From contig NZ_JAPDDS010000004.1 of NCBI RefSeq assembly GCF_025950085.1, forward strand, positions 186,001 to 250,000: 64,000 nucleotides of DNA. Direction: 5' to 3'. How positions within the stretch are numbered: position 1 is the stretch's first letter; each line of letters begins with the position of its first letter. Both the position numbers and the translations under genes were made by a program. This DNA comes from Luteolibacter flavescens (lineage in GTDB: Bacteria > Verrucomicrobiota > Verrucomicrobiia > Verrucomicrobiales > Akkermansiaceae). Below, piece by piece: positions 10,055-17,718 of the stretch. The notes below the pieces were generated by a model, which saw nothing but the letters and a program-made list of their open reading frames with translations, was not told the origin of the DNA and did no database searches.

Positions 10055-10483
10055 TCACTCCTCGTCTTCGATGAAATCGTCGTGGCCCTTCTTCTTGGAG
10101 CCCTTCACGGTCTCGACGAGCTTGGTCACGGTCGGGATGTCCTTGGCGATGAAGGCGGACTCGACTTCGCAGAAGACGACGAAGAGCTGGCCCATCTGCA
10201 GGCGGTAGGCGGCGATGGCCTTGTCCTTCGCTTCACCGGCGGGCATCTTTGCGATCATGGCCGGGACCAGGGGCAGCGACTTCAGCACGGCCTCCTGGCC
10301 TTCGCGGGCGGCCTTGGCACCCTTCGCCGGGTCGGTCTCGCGGCGGAAGGCCTTGAAGGCGGAGTCGATGCTTTCCATCTCCTTGCCCAGCGCGGTGTCA
10401 TCGGCGCGGACCGGGGTGGGTAGCATCAGGGCGGACGCCAGTAGCATGGCGGGGAAGATCAGTTTTCTCATACGCGTCCGCAT
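10055..10483 (-). CDS. Cytochrome b562-like periplasmic four-helix protein
   Basis: A 142-residue exported protein. The signal peptide is MRTRMRKLIFPAMLLASALML with cleavage after VRA. The mature part is a small helical bundle with a cytochrome b562-like pattern: an N-terminal Met in GKEMESID and a C-terminal His in KKKGHDDF sit where the haem ligands Met7 and His102 of E. coli b562 fall. Whether it binds haem is inference. Starts at 10483 and 10471 are both possible. The frame is open to 11614, but that extension lies antisense to mutS and is rejected. It diverges from mutS with 126 bp between starts. Confidence 0.75.
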   Translation of the reverse strand: MRTRMRKLIFPAMLLASALMLPTPVRADDTALGKEMESIDSAFKAFRRETDPAKGAKAAREGQEAVLKSLPLVPAMIAKMPAGEAKDKAIAAYRLQMGQLFVVFCEVESAFIAKDIPTVTKLVETVKGSKKKGHDDFIEDEE

Positions 10484-10609
10484 ACAGCGTGCCCCCCGGC
10501 GAACTGTCAAGGTAGGGAAAGTGGTAGGTGTTCGCCTGAAAATAACGGGAATAATGGCCTGCCTTTCCGCTTCACCCGCCGCTCTCTGGCCGCTCAAATC
10601 CGCCCACAA

Positions 10610-13084
10610 ATGTCCGCCGCTCCGACGCTCACTCCGATGATGGCGCAGTACCAGGCCATGCGCCGCTCGCTGCCTGACGACGTGCTGCTGCTCTACCGCC
10701 TCGGCGATTTCTACGAGATGTTCTTCGAGGACGCGAAGACCGCGGCCCCCATCCTGAATGTGGCGCTGACGAAGCGGAACGCGATCCCCATGTGCGGCGT
10801 GCCCTACCACGCTGCGGACGCCTACATCGCGAAGCTGGTGAAGGCCTCGAAGCGCGTCGCCATCGCCGAGCAAACCAGCGAGCCGAAGCCGGGGAAGATC
10901 GTCGAGCGCGAGATCACGCGCATCATTTCCGCAGGCTCCATCATCGAGAGCCACCTGCTGGATGACCAGCGGCCGAACTACCTCGCGGCGGTTTTTCACC
11001 TCGGGAAGGCCCGCGGGCTCGCCTGCGTGGACCATTCGACGGGGGAATTCACCGTCGCGGAATTCGCGGACCAGGCGCAGCTCGATGACGAGCTGGCGCG
11101 GCTCACGCCATCGGAGTTGCTGATTTCGGACGAGCAGCTCGCCGTCTTCGGCCACCTGCCCGCGGCGCAGCCGTACGATGGCTATGCCTTCCTGCCGGAC
11201 CCCGCGCGGCAGATGCTGTGCGATCACTTCGGTGTGCACTCGCTGGATGGCTACGGCTGCGGCGAGGCGCATTCGGCGGTCGCGGCTGCGGGGGCCATCC
11301 TTCACTATCTGGTCCATCAGCTCCGCCGCCCGTGCGAGCACATGCGCGCGCTGCGGGTGCGGGAGAATGCGGACCACGTGCTGATCGATGCCGCCTCGCA
11401 ACGGAATCTCGACCTCATCGACTCGCGCTCGGGGAAGAAGCACACGCTGCTCGGCGTGCTGGACCGGACGCGGACGCCGATGGGCGCGCGGTTGCTTCGG
11501 GACTGGATCCTGCACCCGCTGCGGGATCGCGCGGAGTTGGGACGGCGGCATGATTTCATCGCGGCATTGCTCGCGCAGCCCTTCATCCTTTCGAAGTGCC
11601 GTGAATCCCTGCAAGGCATCCGCGACATCGAGCGCACGGTAGGCCGTCTCTCGCAGGGAGCGGGAAATGCGCGCGACCTCCAGGCGCTGTCAGTGTCGCT
11701 CGCGCACATCCCCGCGCTGCAGGAGGATCTCGGCTGCTTGGGCGTGCCACATGCGCCGGGGCTGCGCGCCTTCCCGGAGCTGGTGGATCACCTGCAGGCA
11801 TCGCTTTCCGACGAGCCTCCGGCGACGCTGAAAGATGGCGGCATGATCCGCGACGGACACTCGCCGGAGCTGGACGAGCTGCGCTCGCTCTCGCGCGATG
11901 GCAAGTCGTGGATCGCCAAGCTCCAGGAAGACGAGCGCAAGCGCACGGGCATCGAGTCGCTGAAGGTGAAGTTCAACAACGTCTTCGGCTACTTCATCGA
12001 GATCACCTCGTCGAAGCTGGACAAGGTGCCGGATGACTACACGCGCAAGCAGACGATGGCGAACTGCGAGCGCTACATCACCCCGGCGCTGAAGGAGATG
12101 GAGAACAAGGTGCTGGGCGCCGAGGAGCGCGCGAAGCAACTGGAGCAGGAGCTCTTCCTCCAGCTCCGGAGCGAGGTCTGCCGGGACCTCGTGGCGCTGC
12201 AGGGCGCGGCGGCGGCCATCGCGGAGGTGGACGTGCTGTGCGGACTGGCGGAGACGGCACAGACCCATGGCCACGTGCGCCCGGTGCTGGAGGACTCGCG
12301 GAATCTCATCATCGACAACGGCCGCCACCCCGTGCTGGAGCAGACGCTGGTGGAGGAGAAATTCGTGCCGAACGACACCGCCTTCGATCCCGCCGAGTCG
12401 TTGCTTCAGATTCTAACAGGTCCTAACATGGCGGGCAAATCCACCTACATCCGCCAGGTGGCGCTCATCACGCTGATGGCGCAGACCGGGGCATACGTCC
12501 CCGCGGACCATGCCGTGGTGGGCATGGTGGATCGTATCTTCTGCCGGGTGGGTGCCTCGGATGACCTGTCTCGCGGGCAGTCCACCTTCATGGTGGAGAT
12601 GAATGAAACGGCGCTGATCCTGAATCACGCCACGGATCGCTCGCTGGTCATTCTGGACGAGATCGGCCGCGGCACCGCGACCTTCGATGGCCTGTCCATC
12701 GCGTGGGCGGTGGCGGAGCACCTGCACGATGTGGTGGGCTGCCGGACGCTCTTCGCGACGCATTACCACGAGCTCACGGATCTCGCGAACACGCGGCCCG
12801 CAGTGGCGAATTTCAATGTGGCGGTGCGCGAGTGGAACGACGAGATCATCTTCCTCCGCAAGATCCTGCCCGGCGCTGCGGACAAGAGCTACGGCATCCA
12901 GGTCGCGCGTCTCGCCGGCTTGCCGAAGCCGATCATCGAGCGGGCGAAGTCCATCCTCTCGCACCTCGAGCTGCACTCCGCGAAGCCCGATGCGAAGAAG
13001 CAGGGGCCGAAGGCGAAGAACACGCGCCAGGATGCGATGCCCTCGGCCAATGCACCGCAGCTCGATCTCTTCGCGGATCTGTGA
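10610..13084 (+). CDS. mutS: DNA mismatch repair protein MutS
   Basis: An 824-residue MutS. It recognises mismatches and small loops and starts methyl-independent or MutL-coupled repair. The N-terminal mismatch-binding domain has the Phe-x-Glu motif in GDFYEMFFEDA. The ATPase domain has Walker A GPNMAGKST (residues 604-612), the DDLSRGQSTFMVEM signature, Walker B with D683-E684 in LDEIGRGTATFDG, and ATHYHEL. The length is close to that of other bacterial MutS1 proteins (about 850). It stands alone, with mutL not adjacent. Confidence 0.98.
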   Translation: MSAAPTLTPMMAQYQAMRRSLPDDVLLLYRLGDFYEMFFEDAKTAAPILNVALTKRNAIPMCGVPYHAADAYIAKLVKASKRVAIAEQTSEPKPGKIVEREITRIISAGSIIESHLLDDQRPNYLAAVFHLGKARGLACVDHSTGEFTVAEFADQAQLDDELARLTPSELLISDEQLAVFGHLPAAQPYDGYAFLPDPARQMLCDHFGVHSLDGYGCGEAHSAVAAAGAILHYLVHQLRRPCEHMRALRVRENADHVLIDAASQRNLDLIDSRSGKKHTLLGVLDRTRTPMGARLLRDWILHPLRDRAELGRRHDFIAALLAQPFILSKCRESLQGIRDIERTVGRLSQGAGNARDLQALSVSLAHIPALQEDLGCLGVPHAPGLRAFPELVDHLQASLSDEPPATLKDGGMIRDGHSPELDELRSLSRDGKSWIAKLQEDERKRTGIESLKVKFNNVFGYFIEITSSKLDKVPDDYTRKQTMANCERYITPALKEMENKVLGAEERAKQLEQELFLQLRSEVCRDLVALQGAAAAIAEVDVLCGLAETAQTHGHVRPVLEDSRNLIIDNGRHPVLEQTLVEEKFVPNDTAFDPAESLLQILTGPNMAGKSTYIRQVALITLMAQTGAYVPADHAVVGMVDRIFCRVGASDDLSRGQSTFMVEMNETALILNHATDRSLVILDEIGRGTATFDGLSIAWAVAEHLHDVVGCRTLFATHYHELTDLANTRPAVANFNVAVREWNDEIIFLRKILPGAADKSYGIQVARLAGLPKPIIERAKSILSHLELHSAKPDAKKQGPKAKNTRQDAMPSANAPQLDLFADL

Positions 13085-13289
13085 GGGGGCAGAGGCATGG
13101 CTTTACATGGGTCGCGTCCCTGTGGGGATGACCGGGGAGACGCAGAGGTCGCGGAGAGACGCGGAGGGGAGGAATTGATGAATCACCGGGACGCCGGGGA
13201 TGCGGCGTCTCGTAAGGAAGGGCGAAGTAGAGCTGCAACGGTTGAAGGCGAGCTGTTGTGGAATCTGCTTCTACGAGGGGATTCAATAT

Positions 13290-13311
13290 GAGATCTGAAA
13301 TTTCAGATCTC
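13290..13311. repeat. 22-bp perfect palindrome upstream of the IVP gene
   Basis: A perfect palindrome centred on AAATTT with arms GAGATCTG lies 24 bp before the IVP start codon. Related sequence recurs inside the gene and after it. The rest of the 250-bp gap after mutS contains a quasi-tandem GACGCAGAGG-type stretch around 13138-13168, another kind of short repeat seen in many bacterial intergenic regions. Confidence 0.8.
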
Positions 13312-13334
13312 AAATTTTCCATCATCACCTACCA

Positions 13335-13874
13335 ATGACTTATCAGCGCTTCGAAGATGTGCCCGTGTGGCAGGATGCCATCCGGCTGGCGGAGGGATGC
13401 GAGGACTTCCTCATTGCTGCGAAGGACCGGATCACCTACTCGAAGCGCGATCAACTCGACCGCTGCTCGCTGTCAGTGTCGAACAACATCGCCGAGGGCT
13501 TCGAGCGGGGGACGACGAATGAGTTGCTGGCCTTTCTCTACATCGCCCGCGGCTCGGCGGGGGAGGTCAGGTCGATGCTTTGCTTCTTCGGGCGCAGGCC
13601 TGCGCTGGTGGATTTCAAATCCGAGATCTCAAATTTGAGATCCCTCGCGGAGAGCTGCTCCCGTCAGATGTGGGGTTGGGCGGACTCGCTTCAAAACAGC
13701 GATATCACCGGTCAACGCCACCTGAATGACCGGACACGCGAGGAATGGCAAAAGCGCAAGACCGGGGAGGAAGGCCGGAAGGCTTTCGCGGCCAGGGAGA
13801 AGGAGATGGTTTCAAAGCTCCCGCCCGAGCATCCCGCGAGAAGATTGTGGGAACAGCGGAATGGCCCGCTTTGA
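13335..13874 (+). CDS. Four-helix bundle protein (IVP / S23 family)
   Basis: The first 100 residues match the four-helix bundle family first found as ORFs in intervening sequences of 23S rRNA: FEDVPVWQDAIRLA, a SKRDQLDRCSLSVSNNIAEGFERG core, then FLYIARGSAGEVRSML. The family forms small homopentameric helical bundles of unknown role. This copy is 179 residues, longer than the usual 115-130, because of a charged C-terminal extension (REEWQKRKTGEEGRKAFAAREKE). Near residue 95 the reading frame passes through an A+T-rich palindrome of the kind that flanks the gene, encoding FKSEISNLRS. Confidence 0.88.
   Translation: MTYQRFEDVPVWQDAIRLAEGCEDFLIAAKDRITYSKRDQLDRCSLSVSNNIAEGFERGTTNELLAFLYIARGSAGEVRSMLCFFGRRPALVDFKSEISNLRSLAESCSRQMWGWADSLQNSDITGQRHLNDRTREEWQKRKTGEEGRKAFAAREKEMVSKLPPEHPARRLWEQRNGPL
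13613..13642. repeat. Palindromic repeat inside the IVP coding region
   Basis: An 18-bp perfect palindrome (GATCTCAAATTTGAGATC, 13625-13642), preceded by TTTCAAATCC, lies in frame within the four-helix bundle gene. It has the same words (GATCT, AAATTT, GAGATC) as the copies before and after the gene. Confidence 0.8.
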
Positions 13875-13889
13875 TGGAAGTCCGTCCCG

Positions 13890-13959
13890 ATTCGAGATCT
13901 GAGGTTAGGGATCTGAAATTTAAAATCTGAAATTTGAGATCTGAGATCTCAGATTCGAG
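13890..13959. repeat. A+T-rich GATCTGAAATTT repeat cluster after the IVP gene
   Basis: About 70 bp immediately after the IVP gene is made almost only of GAGATCTGAG, ATCTGAAATTT, AATTTGAGATCT and CTCAGATT words in both orientations, able to fold into hairpins. It contrasts sharply with the G+C-rich surroundings. Confidence 0.8.
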
Positions 13960-14030
13960 GTGAAGTTCCCGACGAACACCCCAATGAAATCCTCTGGCCC
14001 CGCGGGGATAAAGCGGCCAGCTTTCCCCGC

Positions 14031-15596
14031 ATGAGCCGGAGAGAAAGGCGCAAGAAGGCCGCGGGGGCGAAAGGTGGCAGCAGCAATCGCTGGCTGGTGC
14101 GCGGCGCGGTGATCGCCTTTGGCGGTGCGGTGGCCCTGCTCGGCGGCGGCTACATCGGCCTGCGGAGCTGGCTGCACGGGGAGAGCTTCCGCCACATGCT
14201 GGCGACGGAGGCAGGCAAGGCGATCGGCGTGACCTGTGAGTTCAGCCCCTTCCGCTGGGCGGGCACGAGCATGACCACGGACTCCTTCACCGCATCCGGC
14301 GAGGCGATCGTGCAGTCGATCAATTCCGAGGGCCTGCGCGTGGACGTGGGCCTCGGCGGATGGTGGGAGGGCGTGTGGCGCATCGACGAGGCGCGTGCGC
14401 GGAAGATCGAGGTGGTCATCGACACCACCGCCGCGGACCGCGTGAAGGATCTGCCCCCGGCCACGGTGCAACCCCCGCCACCACCGCGGGGAAAGAAGTG
14501 GTACGACAGCCTCGTGCCCGACGAGGTGGACCTGCGGAAGGTGGACGTGGGAAATTCCGCCCTCAAGGTGATCACCCGCAGCGGACCCGTCAGCATCTCG
14601 GGAACCTCGTGGAAGGTCACCCCGGATGAAGCGAAGGGCAGCTATCGCGCGGAGGGCACCGATGGCACGGTGAAGCTGCCGTGGGAATGGGCCCCGCCGA
14701 TGAATCTGGGCAAGGCCCGCCTGCGCTATCACCAGGACACCGTCTCGCTCTCCGCCGCGGATTTCCAAGTCTATCAAAGCGGGCGGCTCGACCTGAATGG
14801 CGAGATGTCCGTGAAGGGCGACGGCTATGTCTTCAATGGCCACCTGCGCGACGTGATGTGCGACGAGATCCTGCCGGAAGATTGGAAGCAGCGCGTGGCG
14901 GGAAAGGTGGACACGGAATTCACCGTCGAGTCCGGGAAGAACGGCCCGATCGTGGAGGGCAGCCTGACGCATGCGAATGGCGTGCTGACCGCGCTGCCGC
15001 TGCTCGACTCGCTCGCGGCGTATGCGGACACCACGCGCTTCCGCCGGATCGCGCTCGAGAAGGGCTCGCTGGATTATCGCTGGGAAGACGGCGCGATGAC
15101 GCTGAAGAATATCATCCTCTCCAGCGAGGGGCTCGTGCGGCTGGAAGGCTCGCTGCAGGTGGACAAGCAGGAGCGCATCGACGGGCGCTTCCGCCTCGGC
15201 CTGGTGCCCGGCATCCTGGCGCGCATCCCCGGCGCGGAGACCATCGTCTTCGCCCCCGGCGAGCGCGGCCTGCTGTGGACCACGCTGCACATCTCCGGCA
15301 CGCTGGAGGATCCGGAGGAGGATCTGTCCCAGCGCCTCATCGCGGCGGCCGGCATGCGGATGATCGAGATCATCCCGGAGACCGGGGAGAAGGTGCTGAA
15401 ATTCACCACGCAGGCGCTCGATCAGGACATGCAGGCGCAGTTGAAGCAAAGCGCCGACACCGTGATCGAGCAGGGCAAGGGAGTCATCGAGCAAGGCAAG
15501 GGCGTGATCGACGAAGCGGCGGGCGTGGTGAAGGAAGTCGGTGGATTGCTGGACATCTTCGGCGGGAAGGAAGAGAAGAAGAAAGAAGATGAGTGA
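14031..15596 (+). CDS. AsmA-like single-pass membrane-anchored protein
   Basis: A 521-residue protein with a basic cytoplasmic N-terminus (MSRRERRKKAAGAKGG), one transmembrane segment at about residues 24-46, and a long beta-rich extracytoplasmic part resembling AsmA/DUF3971-type repeats (LRLEGSLQVDKQERIDGRFRLGLVPG). AsmA-like proteins are linked to outer-membrane lipid or protein homeostasis. A proline run (QPPPPPRGKK) separates two parts. The C-terminal helix repeats VIEQGKG twice. The next gene starts inside its last codons, so they are likely cotranslated. Confidence 0.65.
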   Translation: MSRRERRKKAAGAKGGSSNRWLVRGAVIAFGGAVALLGGGYIGLRSWLHGESFRHMLATEAGKAIGVTCEFSPFRWAGTSMTTDSFTASGEAIVQSINSEGLRVDVGLGGWWEGVWRIDEARARKIEVVIDTTAADRVKDLPPATVQPPPPPRGKKWYDSLVPDEVDLRKVDVGNSALKVITRSGPVSISGTSWKVTPDEAKGSYRAEGTDGTVKLPWEWAPPMNLGKARLRYHQDTVSLSAADFQVYQSGRLDLNGEMSVKGDGYVFNGHLRDVMCDEILPEDWKQRVAGKVDTEFTVESGKNGPIVEGSLTHANGVLTALPLLDSLAAYADTTRFRRIALEKGSLDYRWEDGAMTLKNIILSSEGLVRLEGSLQVDKQERIDGRFRLGLVPGILARIPGAETIVFAPGERGLLWTTLHISGTLEDPEEDLSQRLIAAAGMRMIEIIPETGEKVLKFTTQALDQDMQAQLKQSADTVIEQGKGVIEQGKGVIDEAAGVVKEVGGLLDIFGGKEEKKKEDE

Positions 15597-15987
15597 ACCC
15601 ATCGAGATAACCGTCGAGCGCTCGGCGGCCCAGGCTTCTCAGGGCCTGTTGCTGGCCCGGATCTTTGCGTCGGTGCTGACGCTCATCCTCCTGCTGCTCG
15701 CGATGATGGTGAGTTCCATCGCCGGGAAGTTCGGCGCGATGTATGCGGAGCTGGGAGACGCGGAGCTGCCGGCGCTCAGCATGATGGTGACGCGGAATGG
15801 CGGCACGATCCTGCTGCTGGTGCTCGTCCTCGCCGCGGTCACGGCGTTCTTCATCTGGTCGAAGGGCAAGATGGCCGCATGGATGGCAGGCATCGGCCTC
15901 CTGCTGATGTCGGTCTTCATCCCGGTAATGGTGTTCGCGATCTTCCTGCCTCTCGTGAAGATCGTGTCGGACATGGGGAACATGTGA
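15589..15987 (+). CDS. Small three-helix membrane protein of unknown function
   Basis: A 132-residue protein with three hydrophobic segments (around residues 21-45, 72-92 and 97-122). The ATG at 15589 overlaps the end of the AsmA-like gene by 8 bp and is preceded by a purine-rich AAGAAAGAAG, which supports this start over the open frame upstream. I recognise no family. The overlap suggests it works with, or is dosed by, the AsmA-like protein. Confidence 0.7.
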   Translation: MSEPIEITVERSAAQASQGLLLARIFASVLTLILLLLAMMVSSIAGKFGAMYAELGDAELPALSMMVTRNGGTILLLVLVLAAVTAFFIWSKGKMAAWMAGIGLLLMSVFIPVMVFAIFLPLVKIVSDMGNM

Positions 15988-16031
15988 TCGCGCAGAGTCC
16001 CTCGTGCATGTGTCGAGGGCGCTGAACGGTC

Positions 16032-16454
16032 TCATGATCCATCTGCCAGGAGAACGCAGACATGCTGGCTGGATTCGTACACATGGATGACGTGCATCCG
16101 ATCCCTTGATTCCAAGCAGTAGTGCCTTGTGATGTTGGCGGAGTATTGCTCCTCGAATCCTTTCGGGGGACCGGGCGGGTGTCCAAACTTGCCGAGCTCG
16201 AACTTCACCGAACCGGGATTGAATCCACTATCAGTATCGTACTTTCCGGAGAGCTTTGCACAGATGGAGTCGAAGTTGCTGGCTCCGTCCTTCGACGTCT
16301 TGTTGTAAACGTAGTACTCCCTGTGGAAGCGGACTCCGGATTCTTCCCGTGAACTCACGAGGGGCTCTTCCACTCCGACGAGCTTTTCAAATTTCGAGGG
16401 CCCGGAGCATCCTGTCAGCAGGAGGGAAACAAGGACGGCTGCGATCCGTTTCAT
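16032..16454 (-). CDS. Lipoprotein of unknown function
   Basis: A 140-residue putative lipoprotein: MKRIAAVLVSLLLTGCSG gives a lipobox LTGC with the lipidated cysteine at residue 16. The mature part is soluble and contains HREYYVYNKTS and NITRHYCLESRDRMHVIHVYES. Base composition is clearly lower in G+C than its neighbours, hinting at recent acquisition. The ATG at 16454 begins the signal peptide; the longer open frame to 16697 lacks one. No known family recognised. Confidence 0.7.
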   Translation of the reverse strand: MKRIAAVLVSLLLTGCSGPSKFEKLVGVEEPLVSSREESGVRFHREYYVYNKTSKDGASNFDSICAKLSGKYDTDSGFNPGSVKFELGKFGHPPGPPKGFEEQYSANITRHYCLESRDRMHVIHVYESSQHVCVLLADGS

Positions 16455-16518
16455 CTGAGGGGCGCTGTTACGATATGGCTTCCGGGATCCCGGGGCTGCG
16501 GGTGGGGGAAGCGTGGCC

Positions 16519-16815
16519 TCACCTACAGAGCGCGCGGGCGATCTCCATCCACTCGGCCTCGAGCGGGGCATTGCGGGATGGGGCGGGCTTCCCGGCGCGG
16601 GAGTACCAGTAGCAGGCATTCCCGTAGTCGCCTTCCTCGCGGTGGAGCCAGGCGTGGATCCAGGCGCCGGCGGGGTCGGGGAGATCCTGGCAGGCATCGT
16701 GGGCGGCGTCCCATTTCCCGGCGCGGGCGAGCCACAGGGTCTCCTCCGTCGGGCTCAGGCCTGCGGGCAGGGTGGCATCGGTGCGGGCGGAGTCGGCGAG
16801 GGAGGCGGCGTTCAT
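16519..16815 (-). CDS. Small conserved-looking hypothetical protein
   Basis: A 98-residue soluble protein containing LSPTEETLWLARAGKWDAAHDACQ and then HREEGDYGNACYWYSRAGKP, a pattern like two short TPR-type helical hairpins. The ATG at 16815 is favoured because upstream sequence up to 16953 reads as non-coding. The function is unknown. Its start faces the A+T-rich region upstream of mraZ. Confidence 0.6.
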   Translation of the reverse strand: MNAASLADSARTDATLPAGLSPTEETLWLARAGKWDAAHDACQDLPDPAGAWIHAWLHREEGDYGNACYWYSRAGKPAPSRNAPLEAEWMEIARALCR

Positions 16816-17216
16816 GAAGGAAGTAGGCAGCAGGTGGCGCGGGACCGGAAGGCGTTTCTTTCTACCGGGGGGCATTCTGCGGGAGCGCTGGAAATCGCTC
16901 CGGACCCGGACCGATTCCCGGGCTTCGGCGGGGATCAGTACACCGGAACACACAAATTGGCTTTCAAGTACACTCCAGATGCACGACAGTCCGCCGCGAG
17001 TGCTCGGAGGCCAAATTTTAGGGTCAATTTTTCAAAAAATTAGCCATCCGGGTGTTTGAAAAAGTGAATCCGGCAGTGGTGATGCATCCAAATTCACAAT
17101 ACAAATCACTGATTTATAGTGATTTAAAATTTCAACAGGGAAATTCTGAATTTGGTTTGACGGTGTTAGTGTACTTTGGTGAACTCTAGGGCATTCCGCG
17201 GGCGTTCCCGCCTCTG
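16816..17216 (+). promoter_or_regulatory. Gene-free A+T-rich region upstream of the dcw cluster, with an inverted repeat
   Basis: These 401 bp hold no gene. From about 16955 the sequence becomes A+T rich, unlike the surrounding DNA, as expected of a promoter region for the whole dcw cluster. A perfect 8-bp inverted repeat, AAATCACT (17103-17110) and AGTGATTT (17118-17125) with a 7-bp spacer, looks like an operator. A TTGACG at 17157-17162 is a possible -35 box, but I see no convincing -10 at the right distance. I could not identify the direct repeats bound by MraZ in other bacteria. Confidence 0.45.
17103..17125. promoter_or_regulatory. Operator-like inverted repeat upstream of mraZ
   Basis: AAATCACT and AGTGATTT are exact inverted copies separated by GATTTAT, about 90 bp before the mraZ start. 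The size and symmetry suit a dimeric repressor, but the binding protein is unknown. Confidence 0.35.
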
Positions 17217-17669
17217 ATGTCCTCCAAGTCCAAAGTCCACGAGAGTCATTTCGACTACAAGATGGACCCGAAGTTTCGGGTTTCCGTCCCTGTCGAGTGG
17301 CGCCCGGAGACCGAGGAGACGCCGATCCGGTTGCAGCTCTCCAAGGAGCACGACCTGCCGGTGATCAAGGTGTACGGCGAGGCGGAGTTCGACCTGAAGT
17401 TCGAGCAGGTGGAGCAGAGCAATCTGACCCCTGCGAAGAAGCAGCAGATCGTCGGGCACCTGCGGATGATGTCGAAGAAGGCCAGCGTCAGCAGCCAGGG
17501 CAAGCTCACCGTCCCGAAGGACTGGAGCGAGCGGGTCGGGCTGAAGGCGGATGGTCCGGTGATCCTCGCCGGCCGCGGCCCCTTCTACATGCTCTGCACG
17601 CAGGAGACCTTCGAACGCATCACCGAGATCGAGCTCGGCATGGACGACGGCGACCTCGGCGTCCTGTGA
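17217..17669 (+). CDS. mraZ: MraZ-like transcriptional regulator (SpoVT-AbrB fold)
   Basis: A 150-residue protein heading the dcw cluster. MraZ proteins carry two SpoVT/AbrB-like swapped-hairpin domains; here the repeats are visible as HFDYKMDPKFRVSVPVEW near the N-terminus and VSSQGKLTVPKDW near residue 95, the second close to the family D-x-x-G-R-(V/L)-x-I-P signature. MraZ binds the promoter of its own operon and represses it. The gene order (mraZ then rsmH) supports the call. The distance to the rsmH catalytic domain is unusually large because of a tandem repeat. Confidence 0.85.
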   Translation: MSSKSKVHESHFDYKMDPKFRVSVPVEWRPETEETPIRLQLSKEHDLPVIKVYGEAEFDLKFEQVEQSNLTPAKKQQIVGHLRMMSKKASVSSQGKLTVPKDWSERVGLKADGPVILAGRGPFYMLCTQETFERITEIELGMDDGDLGVL

Positions 17670-17718
17670 CAGACCACCCTTTTCCAGAAGATTTCACCCA
17701 CACCCACGAAGCGACAAC

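Noticed and set aside
10484-11614. Open frame upstream of the cytochrome b562-like gene, antisense to mutS
   Set aside because: It is a high-G+C shadow of the mutS coding strand; the signal peptide at 10483 marks the true start.
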